Below are positions 1 through 11,022 of a stretch of 64,000 nt of DNA, one piece after another (the first letter of the stretch is position 1; the number at the start of each line of letters is the position of its first letter). The DNA is from Pardosa pseudoannulata (lineage: Eukaryota; Arthropoda; Arachnida; Araneae; Lycosidae), in contig CM063510.1 of NCBI GenBank assembly GCA_032207245.1, forward strand, positions 160,348,347-160,412,346, written 5' to 3'. A program made the position numbers and the translations under genes. The notes beneath the pieces were generated by a model that did not search any database, was not told the DNA's origin, and saw only the letters and a list, made by a program, of their open reading frames with translations.

Positions 1-511
1 TCGCTTGAGCTTCATATGAACCTAATTCCCAGAATTTTTGAAACTCTTGTTCTCTTTCCTTGGCAGTCAATATTTCTCTACACTTCATTGTGCAGTGACA
101 ATCATAATCTACAAACTCTTTACTTTTAATTTCAACTCCTTTATAATTTCTATATGGTTTATTTAGGTATTTGTTATCTTTTTCCTTTCTCCACTGACTT
201 TTATTAGATCTCATTTTTCTACTTTTCTTCATATTTTGTTTAGGTTCACAATCTCCGTAATTAACAACTGAACTATCAGAATTATTAGTAGGTAAACAGT
301 GTTCATTGGAAATAGGAGGTTGCATATTTGGCTGACTTACATTAGTTTGATGGTTAATACAGTTTTGCTGGTTCATATTATTTTGTTGATTCAAATCATT
401 TGGCTGGTTAACACTAGTTAAATGATTTATATTAACTGTGTGATTAATACTATTGGTTGGATTGATGCTAAGGTAAGTAAGCATTTTGTCTTTAATTATT
501 TCCATAATCAT
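1..511 (-). CDS. 5' part of an Asn-rich protein with a Cys-x-Cys / Lys-Cys motif; cut by window edge
   Basis: An open reading frame of 170 codons runs from an ATG at 509-511 to the window edge; an in-frame TAA (512-514) directly precedes it, so the start is either this ATG or the next one two codons on. The first 80 residues are low complexity, rich in Asn, Gln and Ile (repeats of the type NQPNDLNQQNN). A basic stretch (KKSRKMRSNKSQWRKEK) follows, and then a conserved-looking segment VDYDCHCTMKCREILTAKER leading to EFQKFWELGSYEAQ. From memory, this segment resembles the N-terminal part of a multicopy family of uncharacterised arthropod proteins (a CxC...KC motif, then FxxxWxLG), some perhaps of mobile-element origin; this is not verified. 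No function is assigned. It is divergent to the AP-1 mu gene. Confidence 0.6.
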   Translation of the reverse strand, partial: MIMEIIKDKMLTYLSINPTNSINHTVNINHLTSVNQPNDLNQQNNMNQQNCINHQTNVSQPNMQPPISNEHCLPTNNSDSSVVNYGDCEPKQNMKKSRKMRSNKSQWRKEKDNKYLNKPYRNYKGVEIKSKEFVDYDCHCTMKCREILTAKEREQEFQKFWELGSYEAQA

Positions 512-1019
512 TTAGTCATTTAATCTCTCACACAGAACACATAAATAACCAACTCTAAATACATATTGAATTAGGCAAAGACATCCACAAAGCTCATGCT
601 TCTTTCTTCATACTCGCATTTGGTGAAAAAGTTAAACATACCGCTGTCATTAAGACTAATCTTCAATTCGTGGATGAACTGATTATTTGGAATTAACTAG
701 TCTCAAATATTTTGTAATTTGTAACATGAAATGTCACATTCCGTCAACATTCTCGCATTTTAACAAACTATAATAATGTTATTATTATGTTTTTTAATGT
801 TATGTCTTATACAATTACGATAGTCATATCAAAATGTTTAGTGGTACAAGTTTCGTTTTCAATAATTATTTTTTATTCTTTTCACATAAATTTGTATTTG
901 ATATTAAAATATATTTTACACTACTGTTAATAAAATACATCTACAAATAAATATATTTTAAAATTTTATTTTTAAAAGGAAACTTATTTGAAAAACTATT
1001 GTCATTTATTTGAGACGAG
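512..1019. promoter_or_regulatory. Divergent intergenic region, probable shared promoter area
   Basis: This AT-rich stretch separates the start of the minus-strand Asn-rich reading frame from the presumed first exon of AP-1 mu on the plus strand. I see no reading frame, repeat or clear core promoter motif. Its role as a promoter is inferred only from the head-to-head arrangement. Confidence 0.3.
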
Positions 1020-1116
1020 AGTAGCGCTTACAAATTGACAACTGAGTAGAAGTGAAGTAAATGTACAGCAACAATATGCTGTAACTGTCCACCTGTATTA
1101 GGCAGACGTATTCCGG
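1020..1116 (+). other. Candidate 5' UTR exon of AP-1 mu
   Basis: A good donor (CGG|GTAAGT-type) lies at 1117, preceded by a locally less AT-rich stretch with several CpGs. A matching acceptor (TTTATTTATTTAG) lies at 4896, seven bases before the AP-1 mu start codon. The left boundary of this exon is a guess; the exon contains no convincing coding frame. Confidence 0.4.
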
Positions 1117-2689
1117 GTAAGTTTATCAATTTTATTTAAATACTTTTTATGATTTGATATTTTTTTGTAAAAGCATTGTGCAGCAGATTGTTACAAAATT
1201 TTTACCCATGAAATTAGATCGAAAGCTTGAATTTATTTCTTACTACATTGTTGTACGTTTTTTGGACACACTGTTCAGCCTTTTAATGAAAATATTAGCT
1301 TAGTTTTAGTATTATTCAATTAATGTTGTTATTCGTTATTGTTTGTCGAGTAATGCTAATCATAGTAGTAATTATTATTTCATCAGTAATTTGTTTTTCT
1401 GCAGATAAAAAACTTGTTTATACTTTATAAGTGATTGTTATTTTATCTAGCAATTTAAGGAATTTCATTGATGAATTATGCAGTATATTTATTTTTAGCA
1501 TATATAGATCAGTATTATCTAAGCTTTAGAATTCAGTGGTACTTTTTTGCTAACAGATTTAATTTTCGTCGCTGCAATTACTTTTATCTCTCTCTCTCTT
1601 TTTTTAGGATTTCATATGCTGTTAAATTTTAATGCTAACTTTTAATTATTCCTTAATACACAATAGTTTTCACTACTTGAATGTTCAAATGGTTAAAACT
1701 TAATTTTTTTATTAGTGTTATTCAAAAGTGGTATTCAAACATCAATTTCTCTGTATTACATGGTTAAATCAAAACTAGTCAATGTTTTTTCAGATGTTTA
1801 CAGTTTACTATTTCTTCAACAATACTTATACATCATAAAATATTATTCAGTATTCAAATTAGTTTTAACAAGGTACTTCAGTGTGTTAAATTTAGACAAT
1901 CTTCAATTATACAATTATATTTTGTAATTATTTTCATATATACTCAAATATATTTAATTATCTGTGAATATATTTTTAAATTTGTTTTATAATACATCAT
2001 ACACACAATTGGGTAGGAGGAAAAGTTTTGTATGAATGAGTCATCTGTTTTAGATAGTTTTTGTAACTTTATGTTTGCAGTATATGATATTTTTCAAACT
2101 ATGCATTTTTTAGGAAATTATTCATGAGTATCTGTATGCTGAGTATGTATCTATGCTTACATACTTTAAACTAACCTAATAATGAAGAATACTTTTGTGT
2201 AGTTTGTTTTGGTAAAAGTATAATCTTAATTAATATAAAAAAAGTGAGAAATATTTTTAAAACTATGTAGATGGCAAGAAAGAACTTAATATATCAAACT
2301 CTTTCTTAATATACATACACTGTTTCTTAATATATCAAATGAAGGTATCCACTCAAGTAGCAGAAAATATACTAGACATTTTCATGGTGTATAAGCAAAT
2401 AGTTCTGAAACATAAATAGAAAATATGATTACTGCTTATATTATAGTTAAGTCTTTAGTTACATTAACAAATAATTAAAACAGTTAGTAATTTCTATAAT
2501 CTACTTTTAAAAAAGCAACTTTCAGAAATTTGTAGTGGGTAAATGATTTGCCACTATCCAAATTCATATAAAAAACCTTGTTTTAAAAAATTCTAATTTT
2601 TATTTATTTTTAAAGTTGTAGATTTAAAATATAAACAATATTCTATATGGCAAAAGAAGCTATCATGGTCTTAAAAATCAATTTGAATC

Positions 2690-3620
2690 TTGATACATTA
2701 GCCTTAGCACCAAAATAAATGTTTATAAAACCCAATTGAAACTTGAGATACTTTATGGCTCTGATGACTAAATCTACAGAAAACAAAATATTAGCCTTTG
2801 AGCACAAGATACACAGAAAAATATTTGATGTCGTTTACAGACATGCGAACTACTCTGGATTCTCCGGAGAAATGAGAAAAATTGGTAACTTCTCAGATTG
2901 CTCCAGAAAATACCAAAACTTTTGAACAGCTAAAAGATTACAGTTCAGCAATTAAACACAAAGTTTTCAGTACTATGCAGAAAAACAAAACTGAATTTAG
3001 GTCAAATTTGAGTAGATAAACTCTATAATCTCTGATGATAGCAAAATGGAACCCTGATTAAAATGGAATATTTTAATCGGGGTCAATGCTGCAATAAGAA
3101 ACACTATTCTGAAATATAAGTTGTTAAAGCTAAAAAAGCTACTCATAAATTTTTAAATGCATAAATTTTAATTTATCTTTTTCAATTTACTACTGTATAA
3201 ATATTTTAAATTTAATTCAGAAACCAATAAGATATGTACTTATGTATAATCTGTAATTAGTATGTTAAAATTTCAAACCACGCTGTTGCTCTGGACACAA
3301 GTGCCTCAATGTTGGCATATGTCTGAGTTTATAAAAATAGTGTTTGAAGATCAATTTTTAATTTTGAAATCTATCAAAAAAATAGAGAAACATTGTTAAG
3401 ATCATAAGTCACAGAATTCCGTGGCTAAGGCATTTATTTAGAGCTGAGAATACCAACTTAGTAAAAAGAGCTCACATTTACCAAACATTTAGGAAATAGA
3501 AAATGGGAATGACCACCCATTAGGTGTCTTGACTGTGTTGAAAACAATTTAAAAATCTTACTTAAGGGAGACTCGAAGGGCATTACTTTGGATAGGACCA
3601 GATGACAGAGGTTGATTAGA
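2690..3620 (+). pseudogene. Decayed non-LTR retrotransposon, reverse transcriptase C-terminal end
   Basis: Two remnants of one element can be read. At about 2725-2860 frames encode YKTQLKLEILYGSDD and then ENKILAFEHKIHRKIFDVVY, matching the pattern YKTLxRPVLLYGxExW...[15 protein letters not shown] found after the reverse transcriptase domain of many LINEs. At about 3510-3600 the plus strand reads CLDCVENNLKILLK, matching the usual RWLDCVExDLKxL segment further downstream. Frameshifts and stops interrupt it. A second, better copy of the same sort lies at 36540-37560 on the minus strand. Confidence 0.6.
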
Positions 3621-4469
3621 ATGTTCTTGGCCTGTAATGAGCTGTAAAGCCATAGAAGATTAAAAATATTGCTGAAGTCATATTTAACTTCCATACATAA
3701 TCAACAAAGTTATTCTGTATTTACAATATTATAGAAAAATTTTCAAATTACTCTGGAAAGTCTAAGTACTTATAAATGTTTCACATCTTTAAGTTTATAA
3801 ACCATCATTTTTAATTTTTTAAAGGAAGCATTCCTTTTAAATTAAAGCAATACCTGCCAATTATAAGTTTATAAATACTCATCAGTATTGTGAAATGTGT
3901 ATTAAAGAAAGAGTTATTTCATTTGGTAAATAGTCATTGGAATGTTTATTGATCATAACAGTCATTCAAAGCTTTTAAAACAGATTAAACTTTTTAGTTA
4001 ACTGAATTTCACTTAACTTGCTGACTGTTAAACCTCTATATATACAGACACACTTAATGTCACTCTTGTTGATAAAAATATATGTATACATCTTGTAATT
4101 TGGGATTTTAAATTATGATAATTTAACATTTTTGCATGTTACTACTTTATTATCTTTTGCTTAATTTGCCACAAGAATGAAAGTGTGTTGTATGTGATTA
4201 AAATTACAACTTGCATATTTTTCCTGTCTTTCACCTCAACAGTCAGAGGGTCAGTATTCAGTTTAAAATTTACACATTTGTACAGTTAGTGAGTATACAT
4301 CCTTGCTCTATTCTAGCCTACATTTGTTTCTCACTTTAGAAGCTTCACTTCAAGAACTTTATCCCACCTCAAAGTTAATCATAACCTCTGCTCACCCCCT
4401 TCTTACATTTCATTGCAAGAGAGAAGAGGACAAAACACTCCCATCTATCTACAAAATGGCTAGAGATCC

Positions 4470-4472
<3 letters not shown>

Positions 4473-4506
<34 letters not shown>
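4473..4506 (+). repeat. Poly(A) run of 34 nt
   Basis: An uninterrupted run of 34 adenines lies about 400 bp upstream of the AP-1 mu start codon. It may be the tail of an old retroposon, but no body is recognisable on its 5' side. Confidence 0.9.
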
Positions 4507-4510
<4 letters not shown>

Positions 4511-4903
4511 CTTAAAGGTCCCAACTAGTATGTTTGCAGGCCATAAAATTAAAGATCTGCATTCTGCATATTTGCAAAAAAGTCTTAAGCCTCTCAGTGA
4601 ATAATTACATAACATTACCTTTCTCCTAAAGACTTCAATCCAGACAGAAAAAAGCAAGCATTGGCTGAAGAAATATAATTTAAATATTTATAATATAAAT
4701 ATTTAGATTTAAAATGTACACATTTCTTTTAAAATATAAAAAACATCTTTGTATTTGAAATTGCTGAATGAGGATTTATTAATACTCCATTATATTTTCC
4801 AATTTTCTTTTTATTGTGCCCAAAAATATAATCTAGATTTCTAATACTTTGTTTACATTGAAAACTTTGACTTAAACCAAAAATTTATTTATTTAGGTTC
4901 AAG

Positions 4904-6172
4904 ATGTCTGCCTCAGCTATATATTTACTAGACCTTAAAGGTAAGGTCCTCATATCTCGAAATTATAGAGGAGATATTGATATGGCTGCTGCTGATAAAT
5001 TCATGCCATTATTGATGGAAAAGGAAGAAGAGGGTTGTGTTACTCCTATACTGTCTCATAATGGTATTACATTTATGTATATAAAATATAATAATTTGTA
5101 TCTAATGGCAACAACTAAGAAAAATGCTAATGTTGCTCTTGTTTTTGTCTTCTTGCATAAGATTGTGCAAGTGTTTATTGAGTACTTCAAAGAATTAGAG
5201 GAGGAAAGTATTAGAGATAATTTTGTTATTATATATGAGCTCTTAGATGAACTTATGGACTTTGGGTATCCTCAAACAACAGATAGTAAAATTTTACAAG
5301 AATTTATTACTCAAGAGAGTCATAAAATGGAAGCACAGCCAAGACCACCTATGGCTGTCACAAATGCTGTCTCTTGGAGATCAGAAGGTATAAAATACCG
5401 TAAAAATGAAGTCTTTTTAGATGTTATAGAATCTGTTAACTTGTTAGCAAATGCAAATGGTAATGTACTGCGGAGTGAAATTGTAGGTTGCATAAAAATG
5501 AGAGTTTATTTGTCTGGTATGCCTGAATTGCGCTTAGGACTAAATGATAAAGTTTTGTTTGAAAGTACTGGTAGAGGAAAAAGTAAATCTGTTGAGCTTG
5601 AAGATGTGAAGTTTCATCAGTGTGTGCGCTTGTCAAGGTTTGAAAATGATCGTACAATATCTTTTATCCCCCCCGATGGAGAATTTGAGTTGATGTCATA
5701 TCGCTTGAACACTCATGTCAAACCCCTCATATGGATTGAATCAGTAATTGAGCGTCATGCACATAGCAGAGTTGAATATATGGTAAAAGCTAAAAGTCAG
5801 TTTAAGCGAAGATCTACAGCCAATAATGTTGAAATAATTATCCCAGTTCCAACTGATGCTGATTCACCAAAATTTAAAACTACTGTTGGAAATGTGAAGT
5901 ATGCACCAGAACAGAGTGCAATTATTTGGAGTGTTAAGTCATTTCCTGGTGGCAAAGAGTACTTAATGAGAGCTCATTTTGGTTTACCAAGTGTTGAAAG
6001 TGAAGAAAGCGAAGGCAAACCTCCTATTCAGGTAAAATTTGAGATTCCATATTTTACCACTTCTGGTATACAAGTACGATATTTAAAAATAATTGAAAAG
6101 AGTGGATACCAGGCACTTCCATGGGTTAGATATATCACGCAGAATGGAGATTATCAATTGAGAACACATTAA
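4904..6172 (+). CDS. AP1M1: AP-1 clathrin adaptor complex mu-1 subunit (medium chain)
   Basis: The frame encodes 422 residues, practically the full length of animal mu-1 (about 423), beginning MSASAIYLLDLKGKVL and ending GDYQLRTH. Mu-1 is the medium subunit of AP-1, which recruits clathrin at the trans-Golgi network and endosomes and binds YxxPhi sorting signals in cargo tails. The longin-type N-terminal domain covers roughly residues 1-140, and the mu homology domain roughly 168-422. The cargo-pocket residues are present: Asp173 in FLDVIES, and Trp407 and Arg409 in LPWVRY. The YFKELEEESIRDNFVIIYEL and PQTTDSKILQE blocks are intact. The start is supported by conservation from residue 1 and by the AAG context before ATG. 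The coding region has no intron, unlike cyclin K nearby; an upstream 5' UTR intron is likely. It could be a functional retrocopy or an intron-loss gene; no inactivating change is seen. Confidence 0.97.
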   Translation: MSASAIYLLDLKGKVLISRNYRGDIDMAAADKFMPLLMEKEEEGCVTPILSHNGITFMYIKYNNLYLMATTKKNANVALVFVFLHKIVQVFIEYFKELEEESIRDNFVIIYELLDELMDFGYPQTTDSKILQEFITQESHKMEAQPRPPMAVTNAVSWRSEGIKYRKNEVFLDVIESVNLLANANGNVLRSEIVGCIKMRVYLSGMPELRLGLNDKVLFESTGRGKSKSVELEDVKFHQCVRLSRFENDRTISFIPPDGEFELMSYRLNTHVKPLIWIESVIERHAHSRVEYMVKAKSQFKRRSTANNVEIIIPVPTDADSPKFKTTVGNVKYAPEQSAIIWSVKSFPGGKEYLMRAHFGLPSVESEESEGKPPIQVKFEIPYFTTSGIQVRYLKIIEKSGYQALPWVRYITQNGDYQLRTH

Positions 6173-7628
6173 TACTAATGCAACTTTTGAGATTGGATTC
6201 GTCTGCTGAGCAAAGAAGTAAAGAGGTTCTATGTAGATATTTTGTTTGGGTAAATAGATCAGATAGGGATAATTTTTCTTTTTTTTGTTATTGAAAATGA
6301 AGTTTTTGAATGCTTCAAGAATATAATACTTATAATTTATTTTTGATTTGTTGTAGTAGCAATCTTTTATGGAAATTATGAGTTTATATAGAAAAAACAT
6401 ACCTTTATATTTCATTCTTAAAGATTGTAATAATTAAAGCTTTTATTAAATACTCATTGTTAAAGCTACCCACCTCTGATTAAAATATATGTATAAAATG
6501 TTCAGTTATTCTTGAGATATATTTATAGAAAATATAACAATGCATTTTGTGAATAAAGTATAAATTATGACATCATTGTAAAGAAGTAAAGTTTTGGAAA
6601 TGTTTCAATTCTTAATAATTTTTTTTTTATATAAATAAACATTAGTGTTACAAAATGATATATTTTTATATTGTATAGTTGTTTTGAGTATTTTTTGAGA
6701 AATATTTAGTTGATAAATGGATTTGGTGTTATGTATACTTAGTTCAGTTTCCATCCTTTACTTTCCACTGTTGACATCTTTAGAATGAACTTTTATATGG
6801 ATTTAACAACTCTTAATTATTGTAAAATATTTGTAATAATGGCCAGCAGTGTCAGAACAGATTTTTCAAAGTAGCTCCCAACCTTTTTTTTTTATTATTA
6901 ATTACTGAAAAAGATATGAAGTTCCAGAAGGTATTTTAATAATTCAATGTTTATAATCAATGTATTAGATTATATTCTAAATTTTTTTTATGTAATATAA
7001 TATTTAAATTAGATTCTAATAATTTAAAAGAATAATTTTATTTTAGCTTTAGTAATATAAACAAAGCTGAGATAATTTATCAGAGTGTACATATTAAAAG
7101 TATGGGTATTCAAATTGTGGTGACTTATTGTTTGTGGAAAATACCAAACTACTTTTATACCTTTGATCAAAACTATTAAGTAAATACAAGAACATATAAA
7201 AACAGTAGCTTTTATTTTAAAACTTTTTTTAAAAGTTGCAGAGTGGAGTTACTTTTTCCTCCAGTACACAATTTTGAAATTGTCTATAGAGAATGAATGG
7301 CTGATTGGGAAAAGGATAACATCCCAATCAAGCTTGTTTTGGGGTGGGATGAGGATTTTTACTGAGAAAAATTGCTTAATTTTAAAAACACATTTTAATT
7401 GGTGAATTGTATATCTTAACTAAATATATTTAATAATATATGAAAGCACTCTATTAGTTAACTATGTATTAGTATTTAGTGTTCTGATGGCATCAACTAA
7501 CATCGACAATACTTGTAGCATTTATTTACAATTAATATGATTAAAGGATGGTTCATCAAAATCTTAAGAATAAACATTTTAGTTAGTTTTGATTGATTTT
7601 AATACATTTTTTATATCCTATCTTCTTG
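6173..7628 (+). other. AP-1 mu 3' UTR and intergenic region
   Basis: Several AATAAA hexamers follow the stop codon (for example near 6552 and 6643), any of which could end the mRNA. Beyond that the sequence is AT-rich with no gene or repeat that I recognise. Confidence 0.4.
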
Positions 7629-8015
7629 CAGGGTTACCACGATCCTTAAAAGTCCTTAAGAACTCCTTAATTTTAGCTTTCGTTTTTAAGGGCCCTTAAA
7701 ACTACTTAATTTTTGTCAAAGGTCCATGAAAACTCCTTAATTTTTAAATATAAACACAATCACTTTCTCCATCGACAAGATCCACAGTCTCATGTGATTT
7801 TCTATCAGTTTTTTTTTATAAGACAAATAAATAATCTTTCGTATACTTAATAGGTTTAAAGTATAAAGTCAGATGCCCTTTCCTAATAGCTAACAGTCAT
7901 GCAGATTTTAATTAAAAAAAGCATGGTTATAAAAGATTAATTTTCCTTGCATTGAATGTAATAGAAAAGTCTAAAACTTTCTTCTTTCCCTGGCAACGTC
8001 GGGTATAATCAGCTA

Positions 8016-8085
<70 letters not shown>

Positions 8086-8375
8086 CTTATACAAATACAT
8101 ATATCAGTCATTTTTAAACCCTGAGATAGTACTGTTTATAATATTGTTTTTATTCACAATTTATTTTTAGTTTGATCATTCAAAAAACTGTAGATGTACA
8201 TTTTTCAAAATTAGGTGTTGTCAAATAGATTTATCTTATATTAATTTTTAGATATTTTTACAAACTTAATTCTAAAATATTGTAGGGCATTTATTGAATA
8301 TGTATTTCAAGTAGGTCCTTATAAAAAATTACTTTGGTCCTTAATTTTTGTTCTGGAAAAAGAGCGGGAACCCTG
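7629..8375 (+). mobile_element. MITE family 1, copy 1 (about 747 bp, CAGGGTT ends)
   Basis: The element starts CAGGGTTACCACGATCC and ends GAGCGGGAACCCTG, so its ends are short inverted repeats. An inverted copy lies at 19792-20609. Both have the same subterminal runs of CCTTAAAA/TCCTTAAG type, and both carry a TA microsatellite at the same internal place, just after CAGCTA. The flanks TCTTG and TTTTG may be a 5-bp target duplication with one change. The ends look hAT-like, but hAT elements usually give 8-bp duplications. Confidence 0.75.
8017..8080. repeat. (TA)n microsatellite inside MITE family 1
   Basis: About 32 TA units in a row. The sister copy at 19792-20609 has a shorter TA run at the matching position, so the microsatellite appears to be part of the element. 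Confidence 0.9.
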
Positions 8376-10197
8376 TTTTGTTCTTTCTCTTTTGTTGCCA
8401 TTCTCAAGCAACCGCAGAGGCTCTGAAAACCATAGAGCATACAGAAATACATCTTGACTCTTGCAATTCCTTCTCCTAATCAGTATTAAAAGGAAATTTA
8501 TGACATTTTGGAATCTCATCCTTTTCCAATCACCCATTCAAAAATTGCAGCCATTCTGGGAGACTGTTTATTGTTGCATTGCTGGCTTAAACAAGAATAT
8601 GAAACAATATTGCCTTTGTGCCATATGCAGCATGGCAAATTTTTACTAGCTCATATTATTACCTGGTCTTCCTTGTATAAACAGGAAATCAAATCTGTTT
8701 CTAGTGCTTGTATGTGCACACACACACACACATAAGGCAATTAATCTGGTCTTAAACAGATTGTATACTTGGATGGAAGGAAAAGCTTTAAGTTGTTTGT
8801 ATTCCTTTTTTGTTGTGCTTATAAAGAGAAAGTCTTCTATAATTCTAATTATTTTTGCAGTAGTTACTAATAGTTATAAATGTATGTATACTTGCACATG
8901 TGTATATAAAGTGCAATAGTGAATAATTTCCTGCAACTAACTGTTGCAAATGCTTGGAAAGAAACTGCTTTATCTTTGTAACTTAACTTTGAGATTGTTG
9001 GCCCATGATATCTCTGAAAATTTTCAAATTTGATTTATTTGCATTCATTGCTTTATATACTTGAATTTGACTCATTATTCAACCTTTTAAAATACTTCTG
9101 AATAATGTATCATTAACATTTTACTTTAGCTGTCTGATAAATATAGAAAAAATGTAAACAACTGCCATTAAATTAAAATTTAGGTTTTATTTTGTGAAAA
9201 TTATATGCATGTCAAATTTGTTAATAATTCAGTTGTTAAGATTAGAATCAAATGATCAAATTTGTAAAAAGAAAAGTGGGATGTAGATTTTGCTAAAATT
9301 ATAAAAAAAAAAAAAAAAATACTATATGGAATAGTATATTTCCTTTCATTATGATTTTGAGACTTATTGAAATGTATCATAATAGTAACCTTATAAATAA
9401 AACAAATGCAGGGGTTGTACTTGTCCTGAAAATCCTGAAATTATTGGAAAAAAAAAAAAATAAATGTTCTGAACTGTGGCAGTTTGTCCTAAAAATTCTG
9501 AAATTCCATACATTTTTACTGTAATGTGATAAATTATTCAAATTTCATTTTTTTTTCAGCATATGTCTTGTAGTACATCCAAAGTATTAAAAAATTTTCA
9601 ATAGCAAATTTGTTTATCTCTATCATTTTTATTATTTTTCTCCTTGGATATTAATAAGAATTTAAAACTTAGTTCTAATATGCAAAATGATATATATTTC
9701 AGGAATGTGTAAGGAGAAAAAAAAAACTTCCTGTGATAAATTGTTTTTCAGTATTTTTAAAATTAAAATATAATTTATTGTTATTTTTATAAGTATTTAT
9801 CCTCTAATTTCTGTTAATCATTTGGGCTTAGTATTTTTGTGTTAAAAGTGCTGAATTTGTTCATTTTGTAATATTTTGGTTAATTATTAAACTTTAGATT
9901 AGAATATTTTAAATAATCTAGAATGGAAATGTTCGTGTAAAATTGTGAAGAAGGTAATAGCGATTTTAAAATTGTGCACTGATATTTGATTTGTGGCTAG
10001 TACTACCCTTGCAAATGCTTAATTGTAATTAAACTGGATCATCAATGTAAATCATGTAACTATCCTGCATTACACAATAATTATTGAAATTATTAGTCTT
10101 AACAAATAAACATTTTTATTTGTAAAATGTCCTCATTTTTTCATCTATCTCTCTGCCCTTTCAAAGTAGGTCTATTAACCTGCCCTTTCCTTTATGG
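8376..10197. other. Intergenic, AT-rich; remnant of a hAT-like repeat near 9409
   Basis: There is no gene. A CA microsatellite lies at about 8718-8731. From 9409 a CAGGGGTTGTACTTGTCCTG start followed by repeated CCTGAAAATCCTGAAAT phrases suggests a degraded member of the CAGGGT..-ended repeat group also seen at 16579 and 49849. The other end of this copy could not be placed. Confidence 0.4.
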
Positions 10198-11022
10198 CAG
10201 GATTGGCATGATTTAAATCAGTTGATTTTTTTGAAAAAAAATCATTGATTTAAATCTTTTTTTTTTTTTTCACTTCTTTCAAAACCTATATTACAAAGAC
10301 AGGAGAATAGGAAATCAGTCAGCACAGTAATACCAATAAATAAGTGTAAATAGATAACATGTGCTTTCCAAGAATTTAGGGGTTGATATCAGAAAGTACG
10401 TAGTAAGGGTAGTACAATGATTATGACTGGTGGAATTCATTTTATGTAATGGGAAGTAAAGAGAATATTACAGAACTTGGAAATCCAGTTCGTCTGCCAA
10501 ATAGCAACAGCCATAGCTTCATCTGCTGGAATGGAAAGACAGTTTTCTTCTTTTGGAATAGTTCATTCTAGCCTTCATAACCAATTAGGAGTGGATAAAG
10601 CATCAAAGCTAGTGTTTTTATTGAAACAATTAAATCCATAATTCGGTGTTTAAAAAATATTGAAATAATTATGATTTGTTTTTTAAATAAATAGTTTGCA
10701 TTAAAAGAATATTTAATTTGTTCTTTAAATTTACATCTTTATTTAGTTTGCACTATCCAATTACAAAATAATGGAATGTATTTAGATTAAAATTTACATA
10801 TTTAATTTTAGGTAATCTGTGTGTAGAAGAATATATGAGATAGATAAGGAGTTACTTCTTATAACAAACTATTCTATGTACATTGCAAAAAACAAACATA
10901 ACAATTAAAATTAGTATTCAGAAAAAAATCAGATTTAAATAAATAAAAAAAAAAGAATCATTTAAATCAAATCTGATTTTTTTGATTTTTTCAAAAAAAT
11001 CTTTTATTTTTCTCCAACCCTG
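10198..11022 (+). mobile_element. Deleted hAT transposon with transposase C-terminal (dimerisation) fragment
   Basis: The ends are CAGGATTGGCATGATTTAAATC and, inverted, ...TTTCTCCAACCCTG, with ATTTAAATC-rich subterminal repeats on both sides. Inside, at about 10510-10641, the plus strand encodes IAIASSAGMERQFSSFGIVH, then SSLHNQLGVDKASKLVFLLK and a stop, which is the typical C-terminal hAT dimerisation motif (S..ER.FS..G.I...R..L....A.KL). The flanking octamers CTTTATGG and CTGTATAG match at six of eight places, as expected for an old 8-bp hAT target duplication. Most of the transposase is missing. Confidence 0.75.

Larger units (their letters stand above)
1117..4896 (+). other. Presumed 5' UTR intron of AP-1 mu
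   Basis: The intron is inferred from the donor at 1117 and the acceptor AG at 4895-4896. It is AT-rich and holds decayed LINE fragments (2690-3620) and a 34-nt adenine run (4473-4506). Nothing else recognisable was seen. Confidence 0.35.

Noticed and set aside
10500..10641. Active hAT transposase
   Set aside because: Only the C-terminal dimerisation motif remains; the catalytic part is absent and the element is about 825 bp long.
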